Source: Streptosporangiaceae bacterium
Lineage (GTDB): Bacteria; Actinomycetota; Actinomycetes; Streptosporangiales; Streptosporangiaceae
Length of the DNA stretch: 6,540 nt
NCBI GenBank assembly: GCA_030045295.1
Contig: JASIGD010000231.1
Coordinates: forward strand, 1 to 6,540
Reading direction: 5' to 3'
Below, piece by piece: positions 1 to 5,911 of this stretch. Position 1 is the first letter of the stretch, and the number at the start of each line of letters is the position of its first letter. The translations under genes and the position numbers were made by a program. The notes beneath the pieces were generated by a model. It saw only the letters and a list, made by a program, of their open reading frames with translations. It ran no database searches and was not told where the DNA came from.

Positions 1-446
1 GCCGGCGCCCCGGTGCCGGGGCCGGCCTGGCCCGGGTTGACCTGCGGCACGGTCCCGGCGGTGACGTCGGCGCTCGGGGCCGGCGGACTGCCGTACATGT
101 CCTCCACGACGGCCCGGGCCCAGCGCATCCGGCGCGCCGCCGTCTCCGGGTATTCGCCGTATGCGGCCGCGACCTCGCCCGCGCAGCCACGCAGGCCGTT
201 ATGGGTGTCGATCGCCGCCCTGATCGCGGCCGCGACCTCGACCTCGGTGTGCTCACCGTGAGCCGACAGGTCGCTGGCGAACAGCGCCGCAGCCCGCGCC
301 TCGACCAGCTGCCCGGGGCGGGCCGATGGCAGTTCGGCCGGCGTCGCGGCGCGCCCGGACCGGGCGGGATAGGGGTTGGCGCGCGACCCCGGCGCGGGTG
401 CTGGTTCTTGGTGGGCCGGTTCGTGGTACAGGACTGGGGTGCTCAT
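1..446 (-). CDS. Small conserved actinobacterial protein of unknown function (3' end outside window)
   Basis: An open frame runs from ATG at 446 to the left edge, giving 148 codons with no stop. Residues 1-45 are Pro/Ala-rich and look disordered. A compact, probably helical core spans about 46-119, with VEARAAALFASDLSAHGEHT, then AAIRAAIDTHNGLRGCAGEV and ETAARRMRWARAVVEDMYG; a Pro/Gly-rich tail follows from about 121. I see no signal peptide or membrane segment, so it is probably cytosolic. The core resembles small hypothetical proteins I associate with actinomycetes, but I know of no assigned function. Third positions are almost all G/C, supporting real coding. The ATG sits 38 nt from a 77-bp promoter-like repeat that also precedes the esterase gene; a weak purine-rich GAGAAAG lies 13 nt before the ATG. 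The shared upstream element suggests co-regulation with the esterase operon. The Arg-rich core with a conserved Trp could bind nucleic acid, but that is only a guess. Confidence 0.8.
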   Translation of the reverse strand, partial: MSTPVLYHEPAHQEPAPAPGSRANPYPARSGRAATPAELPSARPGQLVEARAAALFASDLSAHGEHTEVEVAAAIRAAIDTHNGLRGCAGEVAAAYGEYPETAARRMRWARAVVEDMYGSPPAPSADVTAGTVPQVNPGQAGPGTGAP

Positions 447-484
447 CGTGGGTGCCTGTCTTTCTCAACACAGTTGCTCCGCGT

Positions 485-561
485 GGATAGATCCACTGTC
501 TGCCGGGTTGAGGCCGCAGTCCCTAGAGACACTCCCTAGTTCGCCACCCCAGGAAGCCTCC
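485..561 (-). promoter_or_regulatory. Shared promoter/operator repeat, copy A (upstream of the small unknown gene)
   Basis: This 77-bp block matches 5912-5988 without gaps at 66 of 77 positions (my hand count). Read on the minus strand it contains CTTCCTGGGG, then two tandem CTAGGGA half-sites (minus-strand view of CCCTAG at 534-539 and 521-526), 13 bp apart, then GACAGTGGATCTATCC nearest the gene. A third, looser CTAGGAGG lies just outside it at about 557-563, only in this copy. GGGA(G/C)T half-sites resemble those bound by NarL/LuxR-type regulators, so activator or repressor binding near a -35 region is plausible. No clear consensus -10 could be assigned; the block ends 38 nt before the ATG at 446. 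Confidence 0.7.
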
Positions 562-612
562 TAGTAGGGCTGGCCCCGAACCGCAGCCCGGTCAGAGGAA
601 GGTGATGGGTGC

Positions 613-631
613 CGCTGGCCTCGGCTCAGCG
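613..631 (-). terminator. Possible GC-rich stem-loop terminator of the antiporter gene
   Basis: Three bases beyond the antiporter stop, the minus strand can fold CGCTG-A-GC / GC-CAGCG with a four-base CGAG loop and one bulged A. No U-run follows, so if it terminates it would be the tail-less type often seen in high-GC actinomycetes. The stem is short and the call is weak. Confidence 0.3.
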
Positions 632-633
632 CC

Positions 634-1875
634 TCACAATGGCTCCTCGCGATCGAAGGGCTGCGCCGGGTCCGGTTCTGGGGGCCGGGGACCGGGCACC
701 TCGCGCGCGGCGGCGCGGTGCAGAATCCGCAGGGCGATCGGCGGGTAGATGACCACCGACAGCAGGCCGGCCACCACCAGCGAGACGGCGGTGGACGGCA
801 GCTGGTGACCGGTCTGGACGCCGATGACGGTCGCTACCACGATGAAGGTCAGGGACGTGGCTTGCATGAAACCGGCGGCGCGGGCCCGGGCACGTCCGAC
901 CGCCGGCACGTACAGCACGGCCGGCACGCCCCGCACGACCAGCAGCGCCACCAGGAACACCGGCACCAGGACGAGGGCCCGGGTGCTGCTGAACAGGGCG
1001 GATATATCGAGGCCGACGCCGGTGCTGACGAAGAACACCGGGATCAGGAACCCGAAGCCGATCGCTTCCAGCTTGGTCTGAAACTGCTGCTGGGAGGCTG
1101 GCGACTCGTCGGTCCGGCGTACGATGACCCCGGCCAGGAACGCCCCCAAGATGGTAGCCAGCCCGAAGTGCTCGGCGGCCACCGCGAAGGCCAGCGCGAA
1201 CGTGATGGCCATCCGGAGGCGCAGCTGGGAACTGGTGCTCTCAAGGCGGTGCACCACGTCACGCAGCGGCCCCCAGCCCCGGACCCGCTGGGTCACCACC
1301 ACGACCGCCGCGGTGAACCCGATGAACCCCGCGAGGAGCGCCAGCTCCACCGACGGGTTCGCGGACGACGCCGAGAAGAACACCGACAACAGGACCAGCG
1401 GGGCCAGTTCGGCCAGCGAACCCGCGGCCATGATCAGCTGGCCGAAGCCGGTCTCGGTCTGGGCCGCGTCCTTGAGAATGGGCACCAGGATCCCGAGCGC
1501 GGTCGCCAGCAGCGTGATCCCCACCAGCAAGCCGTCCTTGACCTGGCCGCCGAACTGGAGCCCGTAGGCGACCAGCGCAGCCAGCACCGCAGACATAACG
1601 AAGGCCCGCCCGGCCAGGGAAAGCACCCGACGGTCGAACCGCCGCATGTCGATCTCGTAGCCGGCCATGAACAACAGGAAACCCAGGCCCAGGTCCGAGG
1701 TCACCCGGACAGCAACGTCCAGATGGACCCAGCCGAGCACCGCGGGTCCGACCAGGACCCCGCCCAGGATCTCCAGCACTACCGGCGGCACCTTCACCGC
1801 CGGGACCAGCCCCAGGAGCAAAGGCACCGCGACGGCCACCACGCCGACGATCAGCAGGCTGTTGAACGAGATCAT
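634..1875 (-). CDS. CPA2-family cation:proton antiporter (Na+/H+ or K+/H+ exchanger)
   Basis: This 413-aa inner-membrane protein has about 11-13 hydrophobic segments, the usual size of the membrane domain of the CPA2/NapA/KefB type. It should exchange Na+ or K+ for protons across the cytoplasmic membrane. Visible family marks are the N-terminal PPVVLEILGGVLVGPAVLGW (30-49), the acidic GYEIDMRRFDR loop (72-82), the TALGILVPILKD crossover region (125-136), AGSLAELAPLVLLS (151-164), GLATILGAFLAGVIVRR (238-254) and IGFGFLIPVFFVSTGVGLD (272-290). In the ion-binding helix, where NapA has two adjacent Asp, this protein reads Ala155-Glu156, so coupling may be electroneutral. The soluble tail is short (about 385-413, Pro/acid-rich) and no KTN/TrkA-N domain is present. 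ATG 1875 is the first plausible start, but the nearest Shine-Dalgarno-like GGGAGA is 17 nt away. The gene seems to be transcribed alone from the 1876-2104 leader. The transported ion cannot be read from the sequence. Confidence 0.92.
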   Translation of the reverse strand: MISFNSLLIVGVVAVAVPLLLGLVPAVKVPPVVLEILGGVLVGPAVLGWVHLDVAVRVTSDLGLGFLLFMAGYEIDMRRFDRRVLSLAGRAFVMSAVLAALVAYGLQFGGQVKDGLLVGITLLATALGILVPILKDAAQTETGFGQLIMAAGSLAELAPLVLLSVFFSASSANPSVELALLAGFIGFTAAVVVVTQRVRGWGPLRDVVHRLESTSSQLRLRMAITFALAFAVAAEHFGLATILGAFLAGVIVRRTDESPASQQQFQTKLEAIGFGFLIPVFFVSTGVGLDISALFSSTRALVLVPVFLVALLVVRGVPAVLYVPAVGRARARAAGFMQATSLTFIVVATVIGVQTGHQLPSTAVSLVVAGLLSVVIYPPIALRILHRAAAREVPGPRPPEPDPAQPFDREEPL

Positions 1876-1908
1876 GATGGACCGGACAAGCGTCTCCCGC
1901 TGAATGGC

Positions 1909-1929
1909 GGCCGGGGGGGACCCCCGGCC
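1909..1929 (-). promoter_or_regulatory. Perfect GC hairpin in the antiporter leader
   Basis: GGCCGGGGG (1909-1917) pairs perfectly with CCCCCGGCC (1921-1929) around a three-base loop. It lies 33 nt upstream of the antiporter ATG and just upstream of the only Shine-Dalgarno-like stretch (1893-1898). It could act in attenuation or in stabilising the mRNA. On the minus strand no U-tract follows, so it is not a classic terminator. The rest of the 1876-2104 leader shows only small inverted repeats (GTGA-cttt-TCAC at 2025-2036, CGGA-ttt-TCCG at 2042-2052) and no riboswitch I recognise. Confidence 0.4.
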
Positions 1930-2104
1930 AGTATGTTATGTCCCGGCCGCGGGCCCGGCCAGAGGACGCGGCCAATAACGGGCCCGGCCGCTTTGCCGCT
2001 CGCCAATGAATGAGCTGGCCCTTGGTGACTTTTCACGGCGACGGATTTTCCGGCGAGGGAATGACCAGATGCGGGCATCGCGCAATGGAACAATGCCGCA
2101 ATGG

Positions 2105-2148
2105 GCGGGCCAGCCCGGGAGGACGAGTGTCTTCCCGGGCTGGCCCGC
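2105..2148 (-). terminator. Long stem-loop terminator of the secreted propeller gene
   Basis: An 18-bp stem (2105-2122 with 2131-2148; one G-U pair) closes an eight-base loop. It begins 6 nt after the stop codon of the propeller gene. No U-tract follows, as is common for actinomycete terminators. The near-perfect symmetry means it could also block transcription entering from the plus strand. Confidence 0.8.
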
Positions 2149-2154
2149 GGTCAG

Positions 2155-3099
2155 TCAGCTGGCGAGACGCCAGCCGACGAACGTGGGCGGATACGCCGCC
2201 CAGTGGCCGATGTTCTCGTAGACCCGGCTGTCGGTGCCGAGCCCGAAGGTATCCGTGATCGTCGCGCCTGCCGCGGAGGCGGTCAGCCCCGACGAAAGAG
2301 CGCCCGCCATCGAATGCCAGCCCGGCGAGGTGGACAGGAACTTGTGGTAGTAGCCGGCGTTACCGGGGCCTCGGGCGAACCCGACAAGCGCGGTCGAGAT
2401 CGCGGTCAGCGCCGGGGTCGCGGTGGTGACGCCGCCGACCGAGGTGAAGCCGGTCACTCGCAGATGCTGTATGTACAGCGCGTCGTTGGTCCCCACGACC
2501 AGTATGTACACTCCGCCCAGGTAGGCAGCTGACGGGCCGGTGCCGGGCAGCAGCTTACCGCCGGCGGTGTACCAGGCACCCCAGCCGGCGGACGTGTGGT
2601 CACGGCCCCACACGGCACCGTTGGTGCCGCGGGCGTACACGGAATAGTTCCCGACTCCCGGGCCGCGGAAAACAGCGCCAGGCTGGCTGGTGATGATGCC
2701 GCCGAGCGACACCCAGGGTCCGCAGCTGCCGCCCGGGGCGCAGATGTCCTGCCACAGCGCGCCGTTGGTGCCCTCGCCGAAGACAACCACGGCGGGCCCG
2801 GACGCCACGAGCGCCGGGCCGGTGACGAGGTGCCCGCCGGCCGCGGTGTACGCACCGGTGGCGAGGTCCCTCACCCAGACCGAGCCGTTGGTGGCCGTGT
2901 AGGCCATGACTGCGGTACCGCCCACGACGGCGCTGCCAGGCGTGAGGCCGGGCCCTGGAGGCACCAGAACCGGGGCGGCCGAAGCCGGCCCGGCGGTCAT
3001 CGCGGCGGCCAGGCCTGCTGCGGCCAGCGCGACCAGGAAGGCGCGCAAATGATGGCGCCGCCCTCGGAACCAGAGTGTCTTGAGATGCGGAAATTCCAT
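2155..3099 (-). CDS. Secreted beta-propeller / tectonin-PLL lectin-like protein
   Basis: This 314-aa exported protein starts at ATG 3099, which follows AAGGGGGA by 5 nt; a 25-codon longer frame from 3174 lacks such a site and would bury the signal peptide. Residues 1-41 form a signal peptide: basic FRGRRHHLR (11-19), hydrophobic AFLVALAAAGLAAAM, then ASA before Ala42, a signal peptidase I site. The mature part has six repeats of about 41-48 residues marked by T-N-G/D followed by an aromatic strand: about 70 (TNGSVWVRD), 111 (TNGALWQD), 159 (TNGAVWGRD), 204 (TNDALYIQH), 246 (degenerate, GNAGYYHK) and 289 (TDSRVYEN). Each is followed by a Gly-rich GG..T/S..P turn. This periodicity fits six-bladed propellers such as sialidase-fold and PLL/tectonin sugar-binding proteins. 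I see no catalytic residues. Cys120 and Cys126 could form a disulfide in blade two. A carbohydrate-binding role outside the cell is inferred from the fold only. The gene appears monocistronic. Confidence 0.85.
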   Translation of the reverse strand: MEFPHLKTLWFRGRRHHLRAFLVALAAAGLAAAMTAGPASAAPVLVPPGPGLTPGSAVVGGTAVMAYTATNGSVWVRDLATGAYTAAGGHLVTGPALVASGPAVVVFGEGTNGALWQDICAPGGSCGPWVSLGGIITSQPGAVFRGPGVGNYSVYARGTNGAVWGRDHTSAGWGAWYTAGGKLLPGTGPSAAYLGGVYILVVGTNDALYIQHLRVTGFTSVGGVTTATPALTAISTALVGFARGPGNAGYYHKFLSTSPGWHSMAGALSSGLTASAAGATITDTFGLGTDSRVYENIGHWAAYPPTFVGWRLAS

Positions 3100-3104
3100 T
3101 TGTT

Positions 3105-3112
3105 TCCCCCTT
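3105..3112 (-). promoter_or_regulatory. Ribosome binding site deciding the propeller start
   Basis: The minus strand reads AAGGGGGA five bases before ATG 3099. This strong Shine-Dalgarno match fixes the start there rather than at the upstream in-frame ATG at 3174, and it puts the signal peptide at the true N-terminus. Confidence 0.8.
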
Positions 3113-3145
3113 GCCGCTAGGCGGGCCAATGTGTCACAAGTTTCA

Positions 3146-3174
3146 ACAATGCGCCTGAACATTCTGTTTGACAA
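3146..3174 (-). promoter_or_regulatory. Candidate promoter of the propeller gene
   Basis: The minus strand has TTGTCA (3174-3169), a 17-bp spacer and CATTGT (3151-3146). The -35 is close to TTGACA, but the -10 is poor, sharing only A2 and T6 with TAnnnT. Transcription would start near 3140, leaving a leader of about 40 nt with the ribosome binding site. The stretch is much more AT-rich than the flanking genes, as expected of a promoter. Confidence 0.35.
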
Positions 3175-3187
3175 GGTTCAGACGTGC

Positions 3188-3201
3188 CGCAAACGTTTGC
3201 G
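3188..3201. promoter_or_regulatory. Perfect 14-bp palindrome, LacI/GalR-type operator candidate
   Basis: CGCAAACGTTTGCG is a perfect palindrome with a central CG. It matches the general operator form of LacI/GalR-family repressors and is nearly the same as the known E. coli PurR box core. It lies 88 nt upstream of the propeller ATG, about 14 bp beyond the candidate -35. Such regulators often respond to sugars, which would suit a lectin-like product, but no regulator gene of this family is in the window. Confidence 0.5.
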
Positions 3202-3342
3202 TGTCGAAAGTTCACGTAAGAAGTTGTGTGCTTTGGTCCGATCCAGCGGCCCGCGCCGTGCGGGGCGAACCAGCTCTGCGGGTCGCTGGCGGTGATCCGT
3301 TATTAGCATGGCCCGGCGCGGCAAGCACCGATGGCCGTTCGG

Positions 3343-3374
3343 AAAATAAAAAGAGAACTGGCCGAGACGGCCAG
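3343..3374 (-). terminator. Intrinsic terminator of the esterase-DMT operon
   Basis: The minus strand has a perfect 6-bp stem CTGGCC / GGCCAG (3374-3369 and 3363-3358) with a five-base loop. It is followed directly by TTCTCTTTTTATTTT (3357-3343). It lies 93 nt past the DMT stop codon. A full U-tract terminator like this is unusual in so GC-rich a genome, and its direction fits the operon. Confidence 0.85.
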
Positions 3375-3467
3375 GAGTGCCGGGCCGGCTCGTCAGCGGG
3401 TTACGGGGTGCGGAAACGGAGGCCCTCGTAGCCGCCTCGTCCGGTGGCGTCGCGTCGATGGCGAGGG

Positions 3468-4412
3468 CTAGGACTTTGGGTCGGCCGGGATCCGGCTGAG
3501 GGCCATCTCCTCGCCGTCCGCGCCGGCGCGGGCGCGGCCCGGAAGCCGGGCGAGCTCGTCGGCGGTCATCACCGGCGGGGCCCACACCGACAGCATGACC
3601 ACACCCGCGCCGAGCACGGCGAGCGCCGCGACGGCGCCGAACACGTACACCGGGCCGGTGCGCAGCTGCTCGTGGAAGAGCTCGATTCCCAGCGCGATGC
3701 TCACCAAAGGGTCGACGATGAGCAAGGTCGCCTGGGAAGCGGCCAGTGGCCCGACCGCGTACGCGCCCTGCAGCAGGATCGTGCCCAGCACCCCCGTCGC
3801 GATCATGGCGTAGAGGGGCCAGTGCACGAGCAGCCCCAGCAGGCCGCTGCGCGCCAGCACGTCCACCGCCTGCTTCACGAACGCCGCGTCCACGGACCAC
3901 ACCACGGCCGTGGCGGCCCCGAAAAGGGCGGCGCGACGGGCAGGCGAACCGTAACGGCTGAGCAGGAGCAGGGCCAGCACGATCACGCCTCGGGTGCTGA
4001 TCGCCACTATCCACTGTCCGGCGCTCGGCACGTGAGTGCCCTCGGTGGGCGACGCCACGACGAGGAAGGTGGCGAGCCCCACGCAGATCATCAGGGCGGC
4101 GGACCAGGTCCGCGAGGCGATGCCGTCGTGGAGGACAAAGACGCGCAAGCCCAGCGTGAAGATCAGCTCGAGCACGAGGACCGGCTGCACCACCGACAGC
4201 GGGCCGAAGTACAGCGCCAGCGCCTGGAACCCGAACGTACCCACCAGGAACAAGACCCCGAGGAGCCAGATCGGCTGACGCACCAGGTCGGTCGCGGTGC
4301 GCCAGATCGACCGCGCCTGGGACGTTCGGTCCACGACGGCGAGCCGCTGCAGCACGGCGCTGCACGCGTTCGACAGTGCGGACAAGATGGCGAAGACAAT
4401 TGCGGCGGCCAT
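3468..4412 (-). CDS. DMT-superfamily (EamA/NIPA-like) transporter
   Basis: This 314-aa integral membrane protein has about nine predicted membrane segments (roughly 3-22, 47-66, 70-92, 103-121, 135-152, 161-181, 198-217, 224-245 and 255-276) and a short charged C-terminal tail. Two related halves are visible. Each has a G-P-L motif before a helix: FGPLSVVQPVLVLELIFTLG (69-88) and VGPLAASQATLLIVDPLVSI (220-239), the latter followed by GIELFHEQ. This pattern is typical of drug/metabolite transporters, and the nine-segment form with an early ALSNACSAVLQRLA recalls NIPA-type members. The substrate is unknown; metabolites, amino acids or Mg2+ are all carried by relatives. It starts 7 nt after the esterase stop, and its GGAAAGGG ribosome binding site (4424-4431) lies within the last esterase codons. 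The two genes are therefore almost certainly co-transcribed and perhaps translationally coupled. Codon use matches its neighbours. Confidence 0.85.
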   Translation of the reverse strand: MAAAIVFAILSALSNACSAVLQRLAVVDRTSQARSIWRTATDLVRQPIWLLGVLFLVGTFGFQALALYFGPLSVVQPVLVLELIFTLGLRVFVLHDGIASRTWSAALMICVGLATFLVVASPTEGTHVPSAGQWIVAISTRGVIVLALLLLSRYGSPARRAALFGAATAVVWSVDAAFVKQAVDVLARSGLLGLLVHWPLYAMIATGVLGTILLQGAYAVGPLAASQATLLIVDPLVSIALGIELFHEQLRTGPVYVFGAVAALAVLGAGVVMLSVWAPPVMTADELARLPGRARAGADGEEMALSRIPADPKS

Positions 4413-4419
4413 GGTGCCG

Positions 4420-5868
4420 TTAACCCTTTCCGGCCACGCACTGGGCCGGGACGGACTTCGGTTCCGGCGTGAGATTCAGCTTCCAGGACAGCCACGGCAG
4501 TGAGTCGATGAAGGCCTGCGCCCAGAGACGGAAATCGTGACCGCCGGGCGGCATCGCGAAGCAGGTGTCGATTCCGGCGTTCGAGGCCAGTTGCTGCAGC
4601 GCGCGGACGGTGGCCGGCGGGGTGTCGGTGTCCTGGGCTCCGACCTCGAACCAGCCCGCCATGCCCTTGAAGCGCTGATGGGTCAGGATGTACGGCGGAT
4701 TGTGGGCGTTGTAGTTGGCCAGTGAGCCGCCGAACAAGGCCTGGATGGTCTGCTGCTGGTCGTCGGAGTAGTAAGAGGGCGACTCGTTACCGGAGTAGTC
4801 GGCGAAGACCGGGATGTCCTTGGAGTTGTTGAGGGCGAGAGTCACGGAGCAAAGACCGCCCTCTGAGAGCCCGGCTATGGCGATTGATCCCGGAGCCGCG
4901 CTGGCGTTGAAGTTCTTCCGCATGTACTGCGGCACGGTCTGCGTCAGGTACGTCTCGACGGCCCCGTACATCGTGCTGTTGACGCATTCAGAGTCTCCGC
5001 CCCACGATCCGTTGACGTCCGGCATGACGAGGATCGGCGCCGTCCCGTGGTGCTGTTCGGCGAAAGCCAGCGCCGTCGCGTCGGCGAAGCTCGACGTCGT
5101 CCAGTTGGAGGGATCGCCGGGGGTGCCGTGCAGCAGCTCGATGACCGGCAGCTGCGGATGATTGCGCGCGAACCACGCCGGGGGCACCCACACGTACGCC
5201 GACCGGGGCGTGTACTTCAGGTTCTTGCCGGGGATGGCAACGCTCAGGGTCGCGCCGTGGTCGGGGAGCTGGCCGGTCTTGTCCACCTGGGTGCGCATGG
5301 CGGCAAGCTGCTGGTTGTCGAGGAAGTGGTCGGCGCTCTGGCCGAATAGGCGATCGAAGGTCGGGTAGTACGCGAACGCCTGGTTCACTGCGCTGCCCGC
5401 CGACACCACGGCCAGCAGGATCGCAACGACGCCGGCGATGCGGCGGGGCCAGTGGGCGCGCCGCCATCCGGCGACCACCAGGCCGGCGATGAGGCACGCC
5501 ACGCACAGCCACACGTACAGGGACTGCGGCGCCCCCGCCGGGATCGCCTGCATCAGGTGGAGCCCCACGAACAGCAAGACGGCGAAGACAACGCCGATCG
5601 GAACGCCGATCGCGAATTCCCTCAGCACGTCCCTGCGCAGGACCACCGCCACCAGGCAGACCGCGACCGTAACCCAGAAAAAGAAGACCGGGAACCAACC
5701 ATCGACGATCGAGATGTTGCCTATATCCACCGTGGTGACCACGGTCAAGACGACCGCGGCCGCGGCCAGCACCGCGACGACGGCCGCGATCCAGCGTCCG
5801 GGCCGAGACGGGCTTGTGACCTGCTGGTCGGTGGTCTGCCCGGTGGCGACATCGGTATGGGTGCTCAT
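4420..5868 (-). CDS. Membrane-anchored esterase, alpha/beta-hydrolase fold (esterase D / antigen 85-like)
   Basis: This 482-aa protein has two parts. Residues 1-165 hold five hydrophobic segments (about 26-46, 58-77, 84-107, 117-134, 144-163). Arg-rich loops LRRDVLR (77-83) and WRRAHWPRR (135-143) fit an inside N-terminus and a C-terminal domain outside the cell. Residues 205-463 are an alpha/beta-hydrolase of the esterase D (PF00756) type: YVWVPPAWF (225-233), oxyanion loop IELLHGTPGDPSNW (243-256), MPDVNGS (282-288), nucleophile elbow GLSEGG with Ser335, an acidic candidate at Asp413 or Asp415, and His444 in PPGGHDF. The triad is thus complete, and Cys residues in the outer part may form disulfides. 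It probably hydrolyses or transfers an acyl ester at the cell surface; the substrate is unknown. It leads an operon with the DMT transporter, preceded by repeat copy B. A weak purine-rich AGAGAAAG lies 7 nt before the ATG. Some antigen 85-type relatives are mycolyltransferases, but the membrane domain and lack of other mycolate genes make that less likely. Confidence 0.87.
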   Translation of the reverse strand: MSTHTDVATGQTTDQQVTSPSRPGRWIAAVVAVLAAAAVVLTVVTTVDIGNISIVDGWFPVFFFWVTVAVCLVAVVLRRDVLREFAIGVPIGVVFAVLLFVGLHLMQAIPAGAPQSLYVWLCVACLIAGLVVAGWRRAHWPRRIAGVVAILLAVVSAGSAVNQAFAYYPTFDRLFGQSADHFLDNQQLAAMRTQVDKTGQLPDHGATLSVAIPGKNLKYTPRSAYVWVPPAWFARNHPQLPVIELLHGTPGDPSNWTTSSFADATALAFAEQHHGTAPILVMPDVNGSWGGDSECVNSTMYGAVETYLTQTVPQYMRKNFNASAAPGSIAIAGLSEGGLCSVTLALNNSKDIPVFADYSGNESPSYYSDDQQQTIQALFGGSLANYNAHNPPYILTHQRFKGMAGWFEVGAQDTDTPPATVRALQQLASNAGIDTCFAMPPGGHDFRLWAQAFIDSLPWLSWKLNLTPEPKSVPAQCVAGKG

Positions 5869-5911
5869 GGGGATGCTTTCTCTCTCATCCGTGGCTCGGC
5901 TGCTTAGGTGC

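Larger units (their letters stand above)
3100..3467. other. 368-nt intergenic region between the DMT transporter and the propeller gene
   Basis: The stretch contains, from right to left, the terminator of the esterase-DMT operon (3343-3374), about 140 nt with nothing I can assign, a 14-bp palindrome (3188-3201), a candidate promoter (3146-3174) and the propeller ribosome binding site. The only minus-strand reading frame of note, 43 codons at 3178-3309, has no ribosome binding site and uses rare AT-rich codons, so I do not regard it as a gene. Confidence 0.6.

Noticed and set aside
511..526. DevR/DosR box in repeat copy A
   Set aside because: GGGACT matches one half, but the partner half is poor in copy A and worse in copy B, so the full box is not conserved.
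1950..1989. 11-bp direct repeat CGGGCCCGGCC at 1950-1960 and 1979-1989
   Set aside because: Simple G/C composition makes chance repeats likely, and no promoter or gene feature aligns with it.
718..2013. 431-codon plus-strand frame opposite the antiporter
   Set aside because: Gln/His/Arg/Asp/Gly-rich low-complexity translation antisense to a recognisable antiporter; a typical GC-rich shadow.
3100..3174. 25-codon N-terminal extension of the propeller protein
   Set aside because: It lacks a ribosome binding site, covers the likely promoter and would displace the signal peptide; ATG 3099 has a strong site.
3178..3309. Possible 43-codon minus-strand small gene
   Set aside because: No ribosome binding site and several rare AT-rich codons; it is better explained as promoter DNA.
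3178..4365. Long 395-codon minus-strand frame overlapping the DMT transporter
   Set aside because: It is Arg/Ala/Pro/Gly-rich text in the wrong frame over a gene with clear membrane helices; its GC pattern by codon position does not fit coding.
3444..4472. 342-codon plus-strand frame opposite the DMT transporter
   Set aside because: Antisense shadow with repetitive His/Gln/Glu/Gly content and no domain.
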